Shown: positions 1 to 6,153, counted from the stretch's first letter. The stretch is 6,153 nt of DNA from an uncultured bacterium (GCA_903938205.1 CAJACJ010000131.1:1-6153), one strand, 5' to 3'. The notes: generated from the sequence alone by a model not told the origin. Numbers and translations: made by a program.

Positions 1-12
1 CGGCTTTCATGC

Positions 13-933
13 ATGCGCTGCACAACATTGCGACACGTTTTGCAAATGGCAACTGTATTGATCAGCGTGTTCATGACAGGCGAATGCTTTTGCGATTCAC
101 CATTTGCCACGCGCGTTGTGTCTTACATCGCTGGCACGGGTGCGGCGACTGGACATCGCAATCCACAAACCGCGTTGGGTGAACCCGCGCGCATCACTGG
201 AACATCAAGCGCGCCCGAAATCGTGACGCCATTTCAACCCGCGTGGATGACCAATCAAATTGTTTCCATTGGCGCTGGTGGATCGCTCACGCTGGAACTT
301 GGGCAAGCGGCGATTGATTCACCCAACAATCCATTTGGCGTGGACTTGATTGTGTTTTCCAACGCGTTCTTTTCCGATGTCTCTGGCGGTCAAGGAAGTC
401 CCGGCTACTGCTTTGCTGACGGCGGCGTGATTGATGTGAGCGACGACGGCGCGACATGGTTTGAAATTCCAAATACGCAAGCGGATGGACCAATGCCCAC
501 TATGGGTTTTATTGACGCGGGTCCGTTTGATTCCACACCTGGCGAGTTGCCAACCAATTTTCGCAAGCCCATGAATCCCGCGATCACGCTTTCGGATCTG
601 CAAGAGTTGAACTACATCGACGTGATCCACGCCTACGACGGTTCGGGTGGCGGCGTGGGAGTTGACTTGGCCAGTGTGGGCTTGAATCAGGCTCATTTTG
701 TGCGAATTCGGCAAATTGCTGGTGCCACAAGTTCGCCTGAAGTGGACGCCGTGATGGTGGTGAAACCCATTTTGATTTGCGATCTTGATGGCAATGGCGT
801 GGTTGATTCCGCGGATGTGTCGATTGTGCTTCTTCTGTTTGGCGATGTGAATTCGCCTGGCGATATCGATCAGAGCGGCATTGTTGATAGCGGAGATGTC
901 AGCATTGTTTTATTGGAGATGGGCAATGAGTAA
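13..933 (+). CDS. Secreted protein with C-terminal dockerin-like Ca-binding repeats
   Basis: Probable exported, cell-surface or extracellular protein of unknown function. The N-terminus has basic residues followed by a hydrophobic stretch (about residues 10-22), which fits a Sec signal peptide ending near the cysteines at 25-27. The body (about 33-250) resembles a family common in planctomycetes, with an early ALGEP segment (54-58), a GAGGSLTLEL segment (87-96), NPFGVDLIVFSNAFF (106-120), a DVSDDGATW segment (141-149), and GVDLASVGLNQAHFVRIRQ near 216-234. The tail has two dockerin-type calcium loops, DLDGNGVVDSAD (257-268) and DIDQSGIVDSGD (284-295), with Asp/Asn/Ser at the expected ligand positions. 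No PEP-CTERM anchor follows; the protein ends 11 residues after the second loop. No in-frame stop lies between the window edge and the ATG, so the true start could be further left; an internal ATG at 46 is another option. Its stop overlaps the next gene. The family call rests on remembered sequence style, not a search. Confidence 0.82.
   Translation: MRCTTLRHVLQMATVLISVFMTGECFCDSPFATRVVSYIAGTGAATGHRNPQTALGEPARITGTSSAPEIVTPFQPAWMTNQIVSIGAGGSLTLELGQAAIDSPNNPFGVDLIVFSNAFFSDVSGGQGSPGYCFADGGVIDVSDDGATWFEIPNTQADGPMPTMGFIDAGPFDSTPGELPTNFRKPMNPAITLSDLQELNYIDVIHAYDGSGGGVGVDLASVGLNQAHFVRIRQIAGATSSPEVDAVMVVKPILICDLDGNGVVDSADVSIVLLLFGDVNSPGDIDQSGIVDSGDVSIVLLEMGNE
781..897 (+). repeat. Paired dockerin-like calcium loops (within the first CDS)
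   Basis: Two copies of the pattern D-x-D-x-[NS]-G-x-x-D-x-x-D followed by VSIVLL lie 27 residues apart (protein residues 257-268 and 284-295). They are similar at protein level but clearly diverged at DNA level, so this is an old domain duplication typical of dockerin type I repeats, not a recent DNA repeat. Dockerins dock to cohesins in cellulosomes. In planctomycetes such repeats are common on secreted proteins that have no known cellulosome, and their partner is usually unknown. Confidence 0.8.
915..918 (+). promoter_or_regulatory. Shine-Dalgarno site for the pseudopilin gene
   Basis: GGAG sits 7 bases before the ATG at 926, inside the last codons of the upstream gene. It decides the start: the longer reading frame from the TTG at 881 would add 15 residues (MLIAEMSALFYWRWA) that are antisense-free overlap with the dockerin repeat and do not look like a prepilin leader. 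It is the only convincing ribosome binding site in the window. Confidence 0.65.
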
Positions 934-1750
934 GCGCGTGAGTTGCGGCGCTGTGAAACGGAGCGCGTTCGTCCAGCGCGCATTCACCTTAATTGAAGTC
1001 TTGGTCACCACCAGCATCATCTGCCTGTTGATCGCGCTTGCAACAAGCGGAATTCGCGGGGCTTTTGCCAGCGCAAAAAGTTCGGCGTGCTCCAGCAACT
1101 TGCGCCACATGGGCGTGGCCGCGCACATGTACGCCGCTACCAATCGCGGTTCATTTCCAGCGGCCGTGATTTATTTTCAAGAGGCAAGTTCCATTCGTAC
1201 CGTGGCGTGGGATTTTGAAAGCACCCAAGGCGGCGCAACCAAGCCTGGTGCCTTGACCACATTCACGGATCATCCGCTCAACGCAATGCAGTGTCCGGAG
1301 TTTCAAACAGCCACAACCTCTTCACAAGCGTTGACTGGCTACAACTACAACACAACATTCATTGGACATGAAGGCTTCTACCCAGAGGTTGACCAAGACG
1401 GCGTGATGCAAGATGGTTGGTCGCGCGTGCGCCTGGGATTGAACGCTTCGCAACAACGCCACGCGGCCAATGTGGCGCTGTTCGCCGACGCTGGTTTCCG
1501 TGGCGGCAGCAATAAATTCATGCGCGCGCCAGGCAATACGGTGGAGTTAGATGTGGGCATGATTCATGCGGGAACAAGTGCTTTTTGCCACGCCGGTTGC
1601 TGCAACGCCTGCTTCTTGGATGGACATTCGGCTTCCTTTTCCGCCCCGTGCACGAGCGCATTTTCAAACGCGCAACTGTTGAAATTTGTCACCGACTTTC
1701 CCAAGAACGGTTTCTTAAGCGCCGACGATTCAGCCTACGATCCTAGATGA
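926..1750 (+). CDS. Prepilin-type (pseudopilin-like) protein with H-X9-DG signature
   Basis: A 274-residue type II secretion/type IV pilin-like protein of the group very abundant in planctomycetes. From the ATG at 926 the leader is short and basic, then RAFTLIEVLVTTSIICLLIAL (18-38) gives the prepilin cleavage site between Ala19 and Phe20, Glu24 as mature Glu5, and one transmembrane helix. CSSNLRHMGVAAHMYA follows as the usual extension of the pilin helix. Near the C-terminus, His222 is followed by nine residues and Asp232-Gly233, matching the H-X9-DG processing-associated signature. Two features are odd: position -1 is Ala instead of the usual Gly, and four cysteines (221, 225, 226, 229) cluster around the signature. 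The start overlaps the previous stop by 8 bases (ATGAGTAA) with a GGAG upstream, so translation is probably coupled. Expected at the inner membrane with a periplasmic domain; the exact role is unknown for this family. Confidence 0.88.
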   Translation: MSKRVSCGAVKRSAFVQRAFTLIEVLVTTSIICLLIALATSGIRGAFASAKSSACSSNLRHMGVAAHMYAATNRGSFPAAVIYFQEASSIRTVAWDFESTQGGATKPGALTTFTDHPLNAMQCPEFQTATTSSQALTGYNYNTTFIGHEGFYPEVDQDGVMQDGWSRVRLGLNASQQRHAANVALFADAGFRGGSNKFMRAPGNTVELDVGMIHAGTSAFCHAGCCNACFLDGHSASFSAPCTSAFSNAQLLKFVTDFPKNGFLSADDSAYDPR

Positions 1751-1771
1751 TCCATTTCGTTCAAAGTACCC

Positions 1772-1981
1772 ATGCAAATTGATCGCTGCGTTTGTTTTGA
1801 TTTGACATTTACATTCGTGCTCAAGGACGCGCGCGAGAAACAGCGCACCGTTGAGCAAGTTGAGTCGTCATTGGGATGCGGTGGCGGTTGCGGTTTGTGC
1901 CGCCCCTACTTGCGGCGTTGCCTGCGCACTGGGGAAACTTCTTTTGAATACATCATCACCGATGCCGACGAGCCTGGATGA
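1772..1981 (+). CDS. BFD-like [2Fe-2S]-binding protein (small ferredoxin)
   Basis: A 69-residue protein matching the bacterioferritin-associated ferredoxin (BFD-like) fold. Cys6 and Cys8 form the first C-x-C, and Cys40 and Cys43 form the second pair (CGLC) in GCGGGCGLCRPYLRRCLRTGE (35-55). The gap of 31 residues between Cys8 and Cys40 equals that recalled for E. coli Bfd (Cys4, Cys6, Cys38, Cys41), so the cluster ligands are almost certainly these four. Cys36 and Cys50 are extra. In Bfd the cluster passes electrons to bacterioferritin to release stored iron; no ferritin gene is seen here, so that role is not shown. BFD-like domains also occur in nitrite reductase, NifU-type scaffolds and copper proteins. 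The gene begins 21 bases after the pseudopilin stop on the same strand and may share its transcript. No Shine-Dalgarno is visible before the ATG; this start puts the C-x-C where the family has it. Alternative: a stand-alone electron carrier. Confidence 0.85.
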   Translation: MQIDRCVCFDLTFTFVLKDAREKQRTVEQVESSLGCGGGCGLCRPYLRRCLRTGETSFEYIITDADEPG

Positions 1982-1994
1982 AATCGGAATCAGA

Positions 1995-2018
1995 GCGGCG
2001 CGATTGCAACTGCGCCGC
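1995..2018 (+). terminator. Candidate terminator hairpin after the BFD-like gene
   Basis: GCGGCGC (1995-2001) pairs perfectly with GCGCCGC (2012-2018) across a 10-base loop, giving a 7-bp all-GC stem 14 bases after the BFD-like stop and 51 bases before the end of the convergent mutL. The only T-rich run (TATTTT, about 2035-2040) is some 16 bases further on, so this is not a textbook Rho-independent terminator. It could serve transcription from both sides of this convergent junction. The rest of 1982-2068 shows nothing else recognisable. Confidence 0.35.
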
Positions 2019-2068
2019 GGGGTGCATAAGACAATATTTTCAGCGCGCGCAAGAATGAAGGCGTGAAA

Positions 2069-3952
2069 TTAACCGCGACCAAAGCGCCGCTCAAGTTCTC
2101 GAAATGGAATGCGCATGGCCGTTGGTCGTCCGTGCGGACAATTGGTGGCGCGCTCCACACTTTCCAAATCTTGCAGCAACGCCGCAATCTCAATATCCGA
2201 AAGCGCGTCACCAGCTTTCACCGCAGCCTTGCATGACATCATGTCAAGCACTTCAGAAAGAACGGCCTCGCCGTCCTCGGTGCTGGCGTGGTCGCGCGAA
2301 AGCCAACTCAAAATCATTTCTGCCACATCCACTTTGCGCTCGATCAGAAAAAGCGGCTCGGCGAAAATGGTGGCGCTCTTGGGGCCCGATGGGCGCACAT
2401 CAAATCCAAGACGCGTGAGCAATTCCTGAGACGCTTCAAGGCGCTCCAATTGCTCGCCATTCAGGGAAATCATGCTGGAAACAAGGCGTGGCTGAGAAGG
2501 CAACGCCCCCACCGTCAACTTGGCGCGCAGACGCTCAAACATGACGCGCTCATGCAGCGCATGTTGATCAATGATCACAATTCCATCGGCGTCAAAGGTG
2601 ATCAACCACGCTTTGCCCGCCTGAATAAAACGAGTTGCGGGTCGCGGCGGCGTCAACAACGATGGCTCGCTATTGCCTTGGTGAACAGTATGTGTCGCCG
2701 TGGACGGTGATTGAGTCAACGCGCCTGTGGCAAGCGCCTCGCGCAGCGCGGAAAATTCAAATCCACGATCGCTAGACGAAGCGTGTGGCGAAAAACTTGC
2801 GTTCTGCCACGCGTTTGAAGACTCGGCACTTGAAGCGCCACTTGGTACATCAAGATTGAAATCACGAGTTGAATTTGAATTGGCTCCACTGTCATTGCGG
2901 CGCCCCGCCCAACCAAACGAAGAACCCAGCGAGGCCCCACCCATGGGCAAGTTTGGAACCAAGTTGGCCGCTTGCAAAGCGCTTCGCACCGCGCGCAACA
3001 ACGCCGAGTGAATCAAGGCAGGTTGGCGAAATCGCACTTCGCTTTTGGCGGGATGCACATTCACATCCACTTCACGTGGATCAATATCAATCGCGATGAA
3101 ACCAACCGGCGTGCGCCCAGGTTCCACCAAACCGCGATAAGCCTCGCGCATGGCGTGCAACAATCCGCGATCCGAAATGGGTCGACCATTCAACACCATA
3201 CGCAAACCATTGGCGGAACTTTTCGCTTGCTCGGGTCGGCCGATCAATCCCCAAATAGCCACGGCGCCGGCACCGCTTAAATCCACTTGCAGCAATTTTC
3301 CAGCGAATTCGTCGCCTAAAACAGCCTCCACGCGCAAGCGCGGATCTTCCACCGCTGGTAATTCAAGCGTCATGCGCGCATGTTGAAACAGGCGGAACGA
3401 AACGCCCGGGCGACCAAGAGCCAACCACTCAACCACATCCACAACCTTGCCCGCCTCGGTTGGATCGCTGCGCAAAAATTTGCGCCGCGCCGGAACTTGC
3501 CCAAACAATTGATGCACCTCCACGCGCGTTCCCACGGCGATGGCCGCTGGACGCACGCTTGAAAGCGTTCCAAAGTCAACTTCAATACTCGCCCCCTGCT
3601 CGCTTGAAGCGCTGCGCGACACCACCACAAGGCGCGCCACTGATCCAACGCTGGCCAGGGCCTCGCCACGAAAACCGTAACTGGAAATATCCACCAAGTC
3701 ATCCGCCGTGGCAATCTTGCTGGTGGCGTGCGGCGAAATTGCCAGCAACAATTCGTCGGCGCCAATGCCGCAACCATTGTCTGACACTTCAATGCGCTCG
3801 CGGCCGCCGCCCTCAATGCGCACTTCAATTTCAGTCGCTCCAGCGTCAAGCGCGTTCTCAATCAGCTCCTTCACCACGCTCGCGGGCCGCTCCACAACCT
3901 CGCCCGCGGCGATTTGATTGACCAAATGTTGTGAAAGTTGGTGAATGGGCAT
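2069..3952 (-). CDS. mutL: DNA mismatch repair protein MutL (endonuclease type)
   Basis: A full-length MutL of 627 residues. It couples mismatch recognition by MutS to strand removal in the cytoplasm. The N-terminal GHKL ATPase is complete: LVNQIAAGEVVERPASVVKE with Glu29 and Asn33, DNGCGIG (58-64), ATSKI (76-80), YGFRGEALASVG (92-103), GTRVEVHQLFGQVPARRKFL (141-160), and DVNVHPAKSEVRF with Lys303. A Ser/Asn/Ala-rich linker spans about 332-435. The C-terminal dimerisation domain carries the metal-dependent endonuclease signatures: DQHALHERVMFE (462-473, fits DQHA-x2-E-x4-E), SCKAAVKAG (573-581), CPHGRP (605-610) and FGR (624-626). It is therefore predicted to nick DNA itself, as in organisms without MutH. 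No mutS is in the window. The start at MPIHQL is the standard family start; no Shine-Dalgarno is seen before it. Transcribed away from the phosphatase gene and converging on the BFD-like gene. Confidence 0.97.
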   Translation of the reverse strand: MPIHQLSQHLVNQIAAGEVVERPASVVKELIENALDAGATEIEVRIEGGGRERIEVSDNGCGIGADELLLAISPHATSKIATADDLVDISSYGFRGEALASVGSVARLVVVSRSASSEQGASIEVDFGTLSSVRPAAIAVGTRVEVHQLFGQVPARRKFLRSDPTEAGKVVDVVEWLALGRPGVSFRLFQHARMTLELPAVEDPRLRVEAVLGDEFAGKLLQVDLSGAGAVAIWGLIGRPEQAKSSANGLRMVLNGRPISDRGLLHAMREAYRGLVEPGRTPVGFIAIDIDPREVDVNVHPAKSEVRFRQPALIHSALLRAVRSALQAANLVPNLPMGGASLGSSFGWAGRRNDSGANSNSTRDFNLDVPSGASSAESSNAWQNASFSPHASSSDRGFEFSALREALATGALTQSPSTATHTVHQGNSEPSLLTPPRPATRFIQAGKAWLITFDADGIVIIDQHALHERVMFERLRAKLTVGALPSQPRLVSSMISLNGEQLERLEASQELLTRLGFDVRPSGPKSATIFAEPLFLIERKVDVAEMILSWLSRDHASTEDGEAVLSEVLDMMSCKAAVKAGDALSDIEIAALLQDLESVERATNCPHGRPTAMRIPFRELERRFGRG

Positions 3953-4044
3953 GCGGCGATTCTACGGTGTGAAATTGACCTCTCTTCACCAATACTTCAC
4001 ATAAATGTTTGGTTATCCACAACACAAGTTGACGATATTCATCT
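3953..4044. promoter_or_regulatory. Divergent spacer with promoters for mutL and the phosphatase
   Basis: This 92-base AT-richer spacer must hold the starts of transcription for both divergent genes unless they depend on distant promoters. For the rightward gene, TTGACC (3975-3980) with CATAAA (4000-4005) resembles a sigma-70 promoter, though the 19-base spacing is long. For mutL only a poor match is visible on the minus strand (TTGTGT near 4021-4026 followed by TATGTG about 18 bases on). No Shine-Dalgarno precedes either ATG. The individual promoter assignments are weak. Confidence 0.35.
4013..4021 (+). promoter_or_regulatory. Perfect DnaA-box 9-mer (TTATCCACA)
   Basis: TTATCCACA matches the strongest DnaA-box consensus (TTATNCACA) exactly and lies in the divergent spacer, 24 bases before the phosphatase ATG. 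I noticed no second box in the spacer. A single box does not make an origin. It could be a chance match or a DnaA-responsive site near the promoters of mutL and the phosphatase. Confidence 0.35.
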
Positions 4045-4818
4045 ATGGTTTTACCCAGAATGGCAACACTTGTCATAGGCGACCTGCACGGCTGCGGAAT
4101 GGAGTTCATTGAGCTCTTAGAGATCGCGCGCCGCGACCGCGTTGACGCGCGGATTATTTTACTTGGCGATTTATTCACCAAGGGGCCGCGCCCTGATCTT
4201 GTTGTTGAAGCCATTTCTGAATTGCGCGCTAACGGACGACGCGTTGAAAGCGTGTGTGGCAATCATGATTTGCGATTGATGGACGCGCTGCGTAAACACG
4301 ACGCGGGCGCCCCGCTGGATGAACTCACTCCCGCAGAGGCGTATGCAATTCGCGTGCTTGATCGCGCGGGCAAACTCACCGCCGCGCGTCGCATTCTGAC
4401 CGAGACCATTTCCAAAACATATATTCAAGGCGCGGGTTGGACCGTGGTGCATGGCGGCATCGATCCACAACTTGGACTTGCCGGCACAAGCGACTTTGAA
4501 AAAATTCACAAGAAGGCCGCGCCTGGTCGGCCGCATTGGTGGGAGTCCTACAACGGCGACGATGGCTTGCTGATTGTTGGACACAAACCTTTGTTTGAGC
4601 CAATGGTGTTGCGCCGCGATGGAAATCCAATCGTGGTGAATGTGGACACGGGCTGCGCATACGGCGGATTCTTGACCGCGTATTGCATTGAGGAAGATCG
4701 ACTGATCATGGTTGCCTCACAGCAACCAGCGCGCGATGGATTTGGCGCTACGCCAGTCGCCACCGCGCCGCGATGGGCATCGGGCGGCCCCGTCCGAACG
4801 TTCGCGCGGCGACCTTAA
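4045..4818 (+). CDS. PPP-type metallophosphatase, ApaH/PrpE-like
   Basis: A 257-residue calcineurin-like phosphoesterase of the PPP class, cytoplasmic with no signal peptide. Metal-binding motifs in order: GDLHG (12-16), GDLFTKGP (41-48), GNHD (72-75), VHGGIDP (135-141), and VGHKPL (178-183), followed by NVDTGCAYGGFLTAY (199-213), which resembles the ApaH/PrpE group. Likely substrates are diadenosine polyphosphates or phosphoproteins; the sequence cannot decide between them. The second motif reads FTKGP where the classic form is VDRGP, so Lys46 replaces the phosphate-contacting Arg. The ATG at 4060 (Met6, MATLVIGDLHG) is an equally good start; neither has a Shine-Dalgarno. The last ~23 residues, rich in Arg, Pro and Ala, are read from DNA that also encodes the conserved end of nadE on the other strand, so they are probably a dispensable read-on tail. 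Divergent from mutL. Confidence 0.88.
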   Translation: MVLPRMATLVIGDLHGCGMEFIELLEIARRDRVDARIILLGDLFTKGPRPDLVVEAISELRANGRRVESVCGNHDLRLMDALRKHDAGAPLDELTPAEAYAIRVLDRAGKLTAARRILTETISKTYIQGAGWTVVHGGIDPQLGLAGTSDFEKIHKKAAPGRPHWWESYNGDDGLLIVGHKPLFEPMVLRRDGNPIVVNVDTGCAYGGFLTAYCIEEDRLIMVASQQPARDGFGATPVATAPRWASGGPVRTFARRP

Positions 4819-6153
4819 TCACAAGCGGAGATTGATCGCGCTTGAATTGCGCTCGATCAATGGCCAAGCACCAACGCTCGACTAATTTCGCATCTAGTTT
4901 GGTGGCGAGTGCAATCGCGGGCACATCGCCTTCATGCTCAATCCAGCCAGTCACAATATTGTCCAAGTCCGCGTACGGCGGCAGTGAATCTTGATCCGTT
5001 TGATTTGGTCGCAACTCCGCGCTGGGCGCCTTGGTGATGCTGGCTTCTGGAATTGGTGCGCAATCAAAACCGAGTTGCGCGAAATGCGCGTTGATCCAAT
5101 TCGAGAGCGCGTACACCTGTGTCTTTAAAAGATCTCCAATAGGCGCCACGCCGCCAACCATGTCGCCGTACAACGTGGCGTATCCGGTTGCCAACTCACT
5201 TTTATTTCCAGTCGCAAGAACCAGCGAGCCATCCGCGTTGCTCACCGACATGGACGTGAGTCCGCGCAATCGGCTCTGAAGATTTTCGTCGGCCAAGCCT
5301 TCAAACGCGCTAAGACCCGCACGCAATTTTTGCGACATCAATTCGTGGGCTTGATCAATGGGCAGCGTGAGTAAGCGCCCCAACTTCAAGCGTCTCGCCA
5401 ATTCTTTGGCGTCCGCCACGCTGCCTTCGCTGGAATATTTTGATGGCATCATGATGCCCGTTATATTTTGCGCGCCCAAAGCCAGCGTGGCCAGCGTGGC
5501 CACAAGCGCGGAGTCAATGCCGCCTGACAATCCAATGGTGGCCTTGGAGTGCTTGGTTTTAGCGAAATAGCCGGCAATTCCGCACACTATCGCGCTCATG
5601 AGGTCGCTTTCGGCGCAGGGCTGCGCAAGTATGAACGCTTTTGCAACAGATGTGATTTGCGCGGTGGAGTCCCCACTACTTGTACGCGCGCTGGCATCGC
5701 TGAGATCAATCGTGATCACGTCGGATTGAAATAATTTTCCCATGTGCGTCATAGCGCCCGCGCTCGACACGCCAACGCTGCCCCCGTCAAAAACTAAATC
5801 GTCATTGGCGCCAACTTGTTGACAAGAGAATATTGGAACGGCAAATCTTTTGGCCAGTTGGCACAAGCGTGCGTGTTGACGTGCGCGCTTTCCAAGGACA
5901 AACGGACTCGCGCTTGAAACCAACAATGCCGTGGCTCCCGCCTTCACGGTTTCCGCCACGGGATCAATCTCATAGTGACGCGATGTGGCCACATCATCCG
6001 CGCCCCAAATGTCCTCGCAAATCAGCAAACCAAATTTTTCGCCGCCGTGCTCAATCACCATTGTTTTCTCGCCAGGCGAAAAATATCGATCCTCGTCAAA
6101 CACGTCGTATGTTGGAAGAAGCCGCTTGTCGTAGTAGTGCTCAATGACGCCGC
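4748..6153 (-). CDS. nadE: Glutamine-dependent NAD+ synthetase (5' end outside window)
   Basis: Makes NAD+ from nicotinate adenine dinucleotide, ATP and ammonia released from glutamine; cytoplasmic. The gene is open to the right edge: the frame continues upstream of the GTG at 6103 as GVIEHYYDKRLLPTYD, which fits the family, so the start lies outside and roughly 90-100 residues, including the glutaminase Glu, are missing. About 467 codons are visible. The nitrilase-type glutaminase domain shows the likely catalytic Lys (codon 6125-6127, before RLLPTYDVFDEDRYF) and Cys (codon 6017-6019, in LLICEDIWG), plus QQVGANDDLVFDGGS. The synthetase domain shows the PP-loop LSGGIDSALVATLA (SGGIDS at 5510-5527), MPSKYSSEGSVADAKELA, ATGNKSELATGYATLYGD and a SLPPYADLDNIV segment. 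It ends in TFGRGRPMPIAARWRLA, the conserved C-terminus. The last ~22 codons overlap the convergent phosphatase gene. No downstream terminator is seen. Confidence 0.96.
   Translation of the reverse strand, partial: GVIEHYYDKRLLPTYDVFDEDRYFSPGEKTMVIEHGGEKFGLLICEDIWGADDVATSRHYEIDPVAETVKAGATALLVSSASPFVLGKRARQHARLCQLAKRFAVPIFSCQQVGANDDLVFDGGSVGVSSAGAMTHMGKLFQSDVITIDLSDASARTSSGDSTAQITSVAKAFILAQPCAESDLMSAIVCGIAGYFAKTKHSKATIGLSGGIDSALVATLATLALGAQNITGIMMPSKYSSEGSVADAKELARRLKLGRLLTLPIDQAHELMSQKLRAGLSAFEGLADENLQSRLRGLTSMSVSNADGSLVLATGNKSELATGYATLYGDMVGGVAPIGDLLKTQVYALSNWINAHFAQLGFDCAPIPEASITKAPSAELRPNQTDQDSLPPYADLDNIVTGWIEHEGDVPAIALATKLDAKLVERWCLAIDRAQFKRDQSPLVIKVAARTFGRGRPMPIAARWRLA

Noticed and set aside
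287..714. Leftward open frames inside the dockerin-type gene
   Set aside because: Antisense to a gene with a signal peptide, a conserved body and calcium loops; no support of their own.
881..925. TTG start extending the pseudopilin by 15 residues
   Set aside because: The ATG at 926 has a well-spaced GGAG and gives a normal short basic prepilin leader; the extension does not.
1851..2066. 71-codon frame overlapping the BFD-like gene and running to the mutL end
   Set aside because: Non-standard start, overlaps the BFD-like gene in another frame, and the translation has no family features.
2104..3921. Many open frames of 60-150 codons opposite or within mutL
   Set aside because: They lie antisense or out of frame to a gene with full family conservation, show no domain or start signal, and arise from GC-biased codons.
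4013..4021. Replication origin suggested by the DnaA box
   Set aside because: Only one box, no AT-rich unwinding region, and no dnaA, dnaN or parAB genes nearby.
5031..6147. Rightward open frames opposite nadE
   Set aside because: Shadows of the nadE coding strand; low-complexity translations with no recognisable motif.
1..6153. Mobile element, CRISPR array, tRNA or rRNA
   Set aside because: No transposase or integrase motif, no regularly spaced direct repeats, and no tRNA or rRNA-like conserved segment was seen on either strand.

Overview
The window looks like a stretch of chromosome from a planctomycete, probably of the Phycisphaerae type. This is inferred from gene content. It has a secreted protein ending in paired dockerin-like calcium loops and a pseudopilin with the H-X9-DG signature that is expanded in Planctomycetes. 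It also has a tiny BFD-type [2Fe-2S] protein, and most starts lack a Shine-Dalgarno sequence. The DNA is moderately GC-rich, with many GCGCGC runs. I cannot name a species.

Layout. At 13-1981 three genes run rightward: a secreted dockerin-type protein, a prepilin-like protein whose start overlaps the previous stop (8 bases shared), and a 69-residue BFD-like ferredoxin 21 bases further on. A small intergenic region (1982-2068) holds a GC-rich hairpin and separates this group from mutL, which runs leftward (2069-3952). A 92-base divergent spacer (3953-4044) lies between mutL and a rightward PPP-type metallophosphatase of the ApaH/PrpE-like group (4045-4818). The spacer carries a perfect DnaA-box 9-mer. 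The phosphatase runs tail-to-tail into nadE (leftward, 4748 to the right edge) with a 71-base overlap of coding sequence. nadE is cut by the window end and lacks its first part.

Function. mutL, nadE and the phosphatase are housekeeping: mismatch repair with an intrinsic nicking endonuclease, the last step of NAD synthesis, and a probable dinucleotide polyphosphate or phosphoprotein phosphatase. The first two genes probably act at or beyond the cell envelope and look translationally coupled. The BFD-like protein is the least explained member.

I found no mobile element, CRISPR array, tRNA or rRNA, and no clear sign of a new multi-gene system. The observations most worth a second look are the cysteine cluster inside the pseudopilin signature, the dockerin/pseudopilin coupling with the orphan BFD protein, and the nadE/phosphatase antisense overlap.
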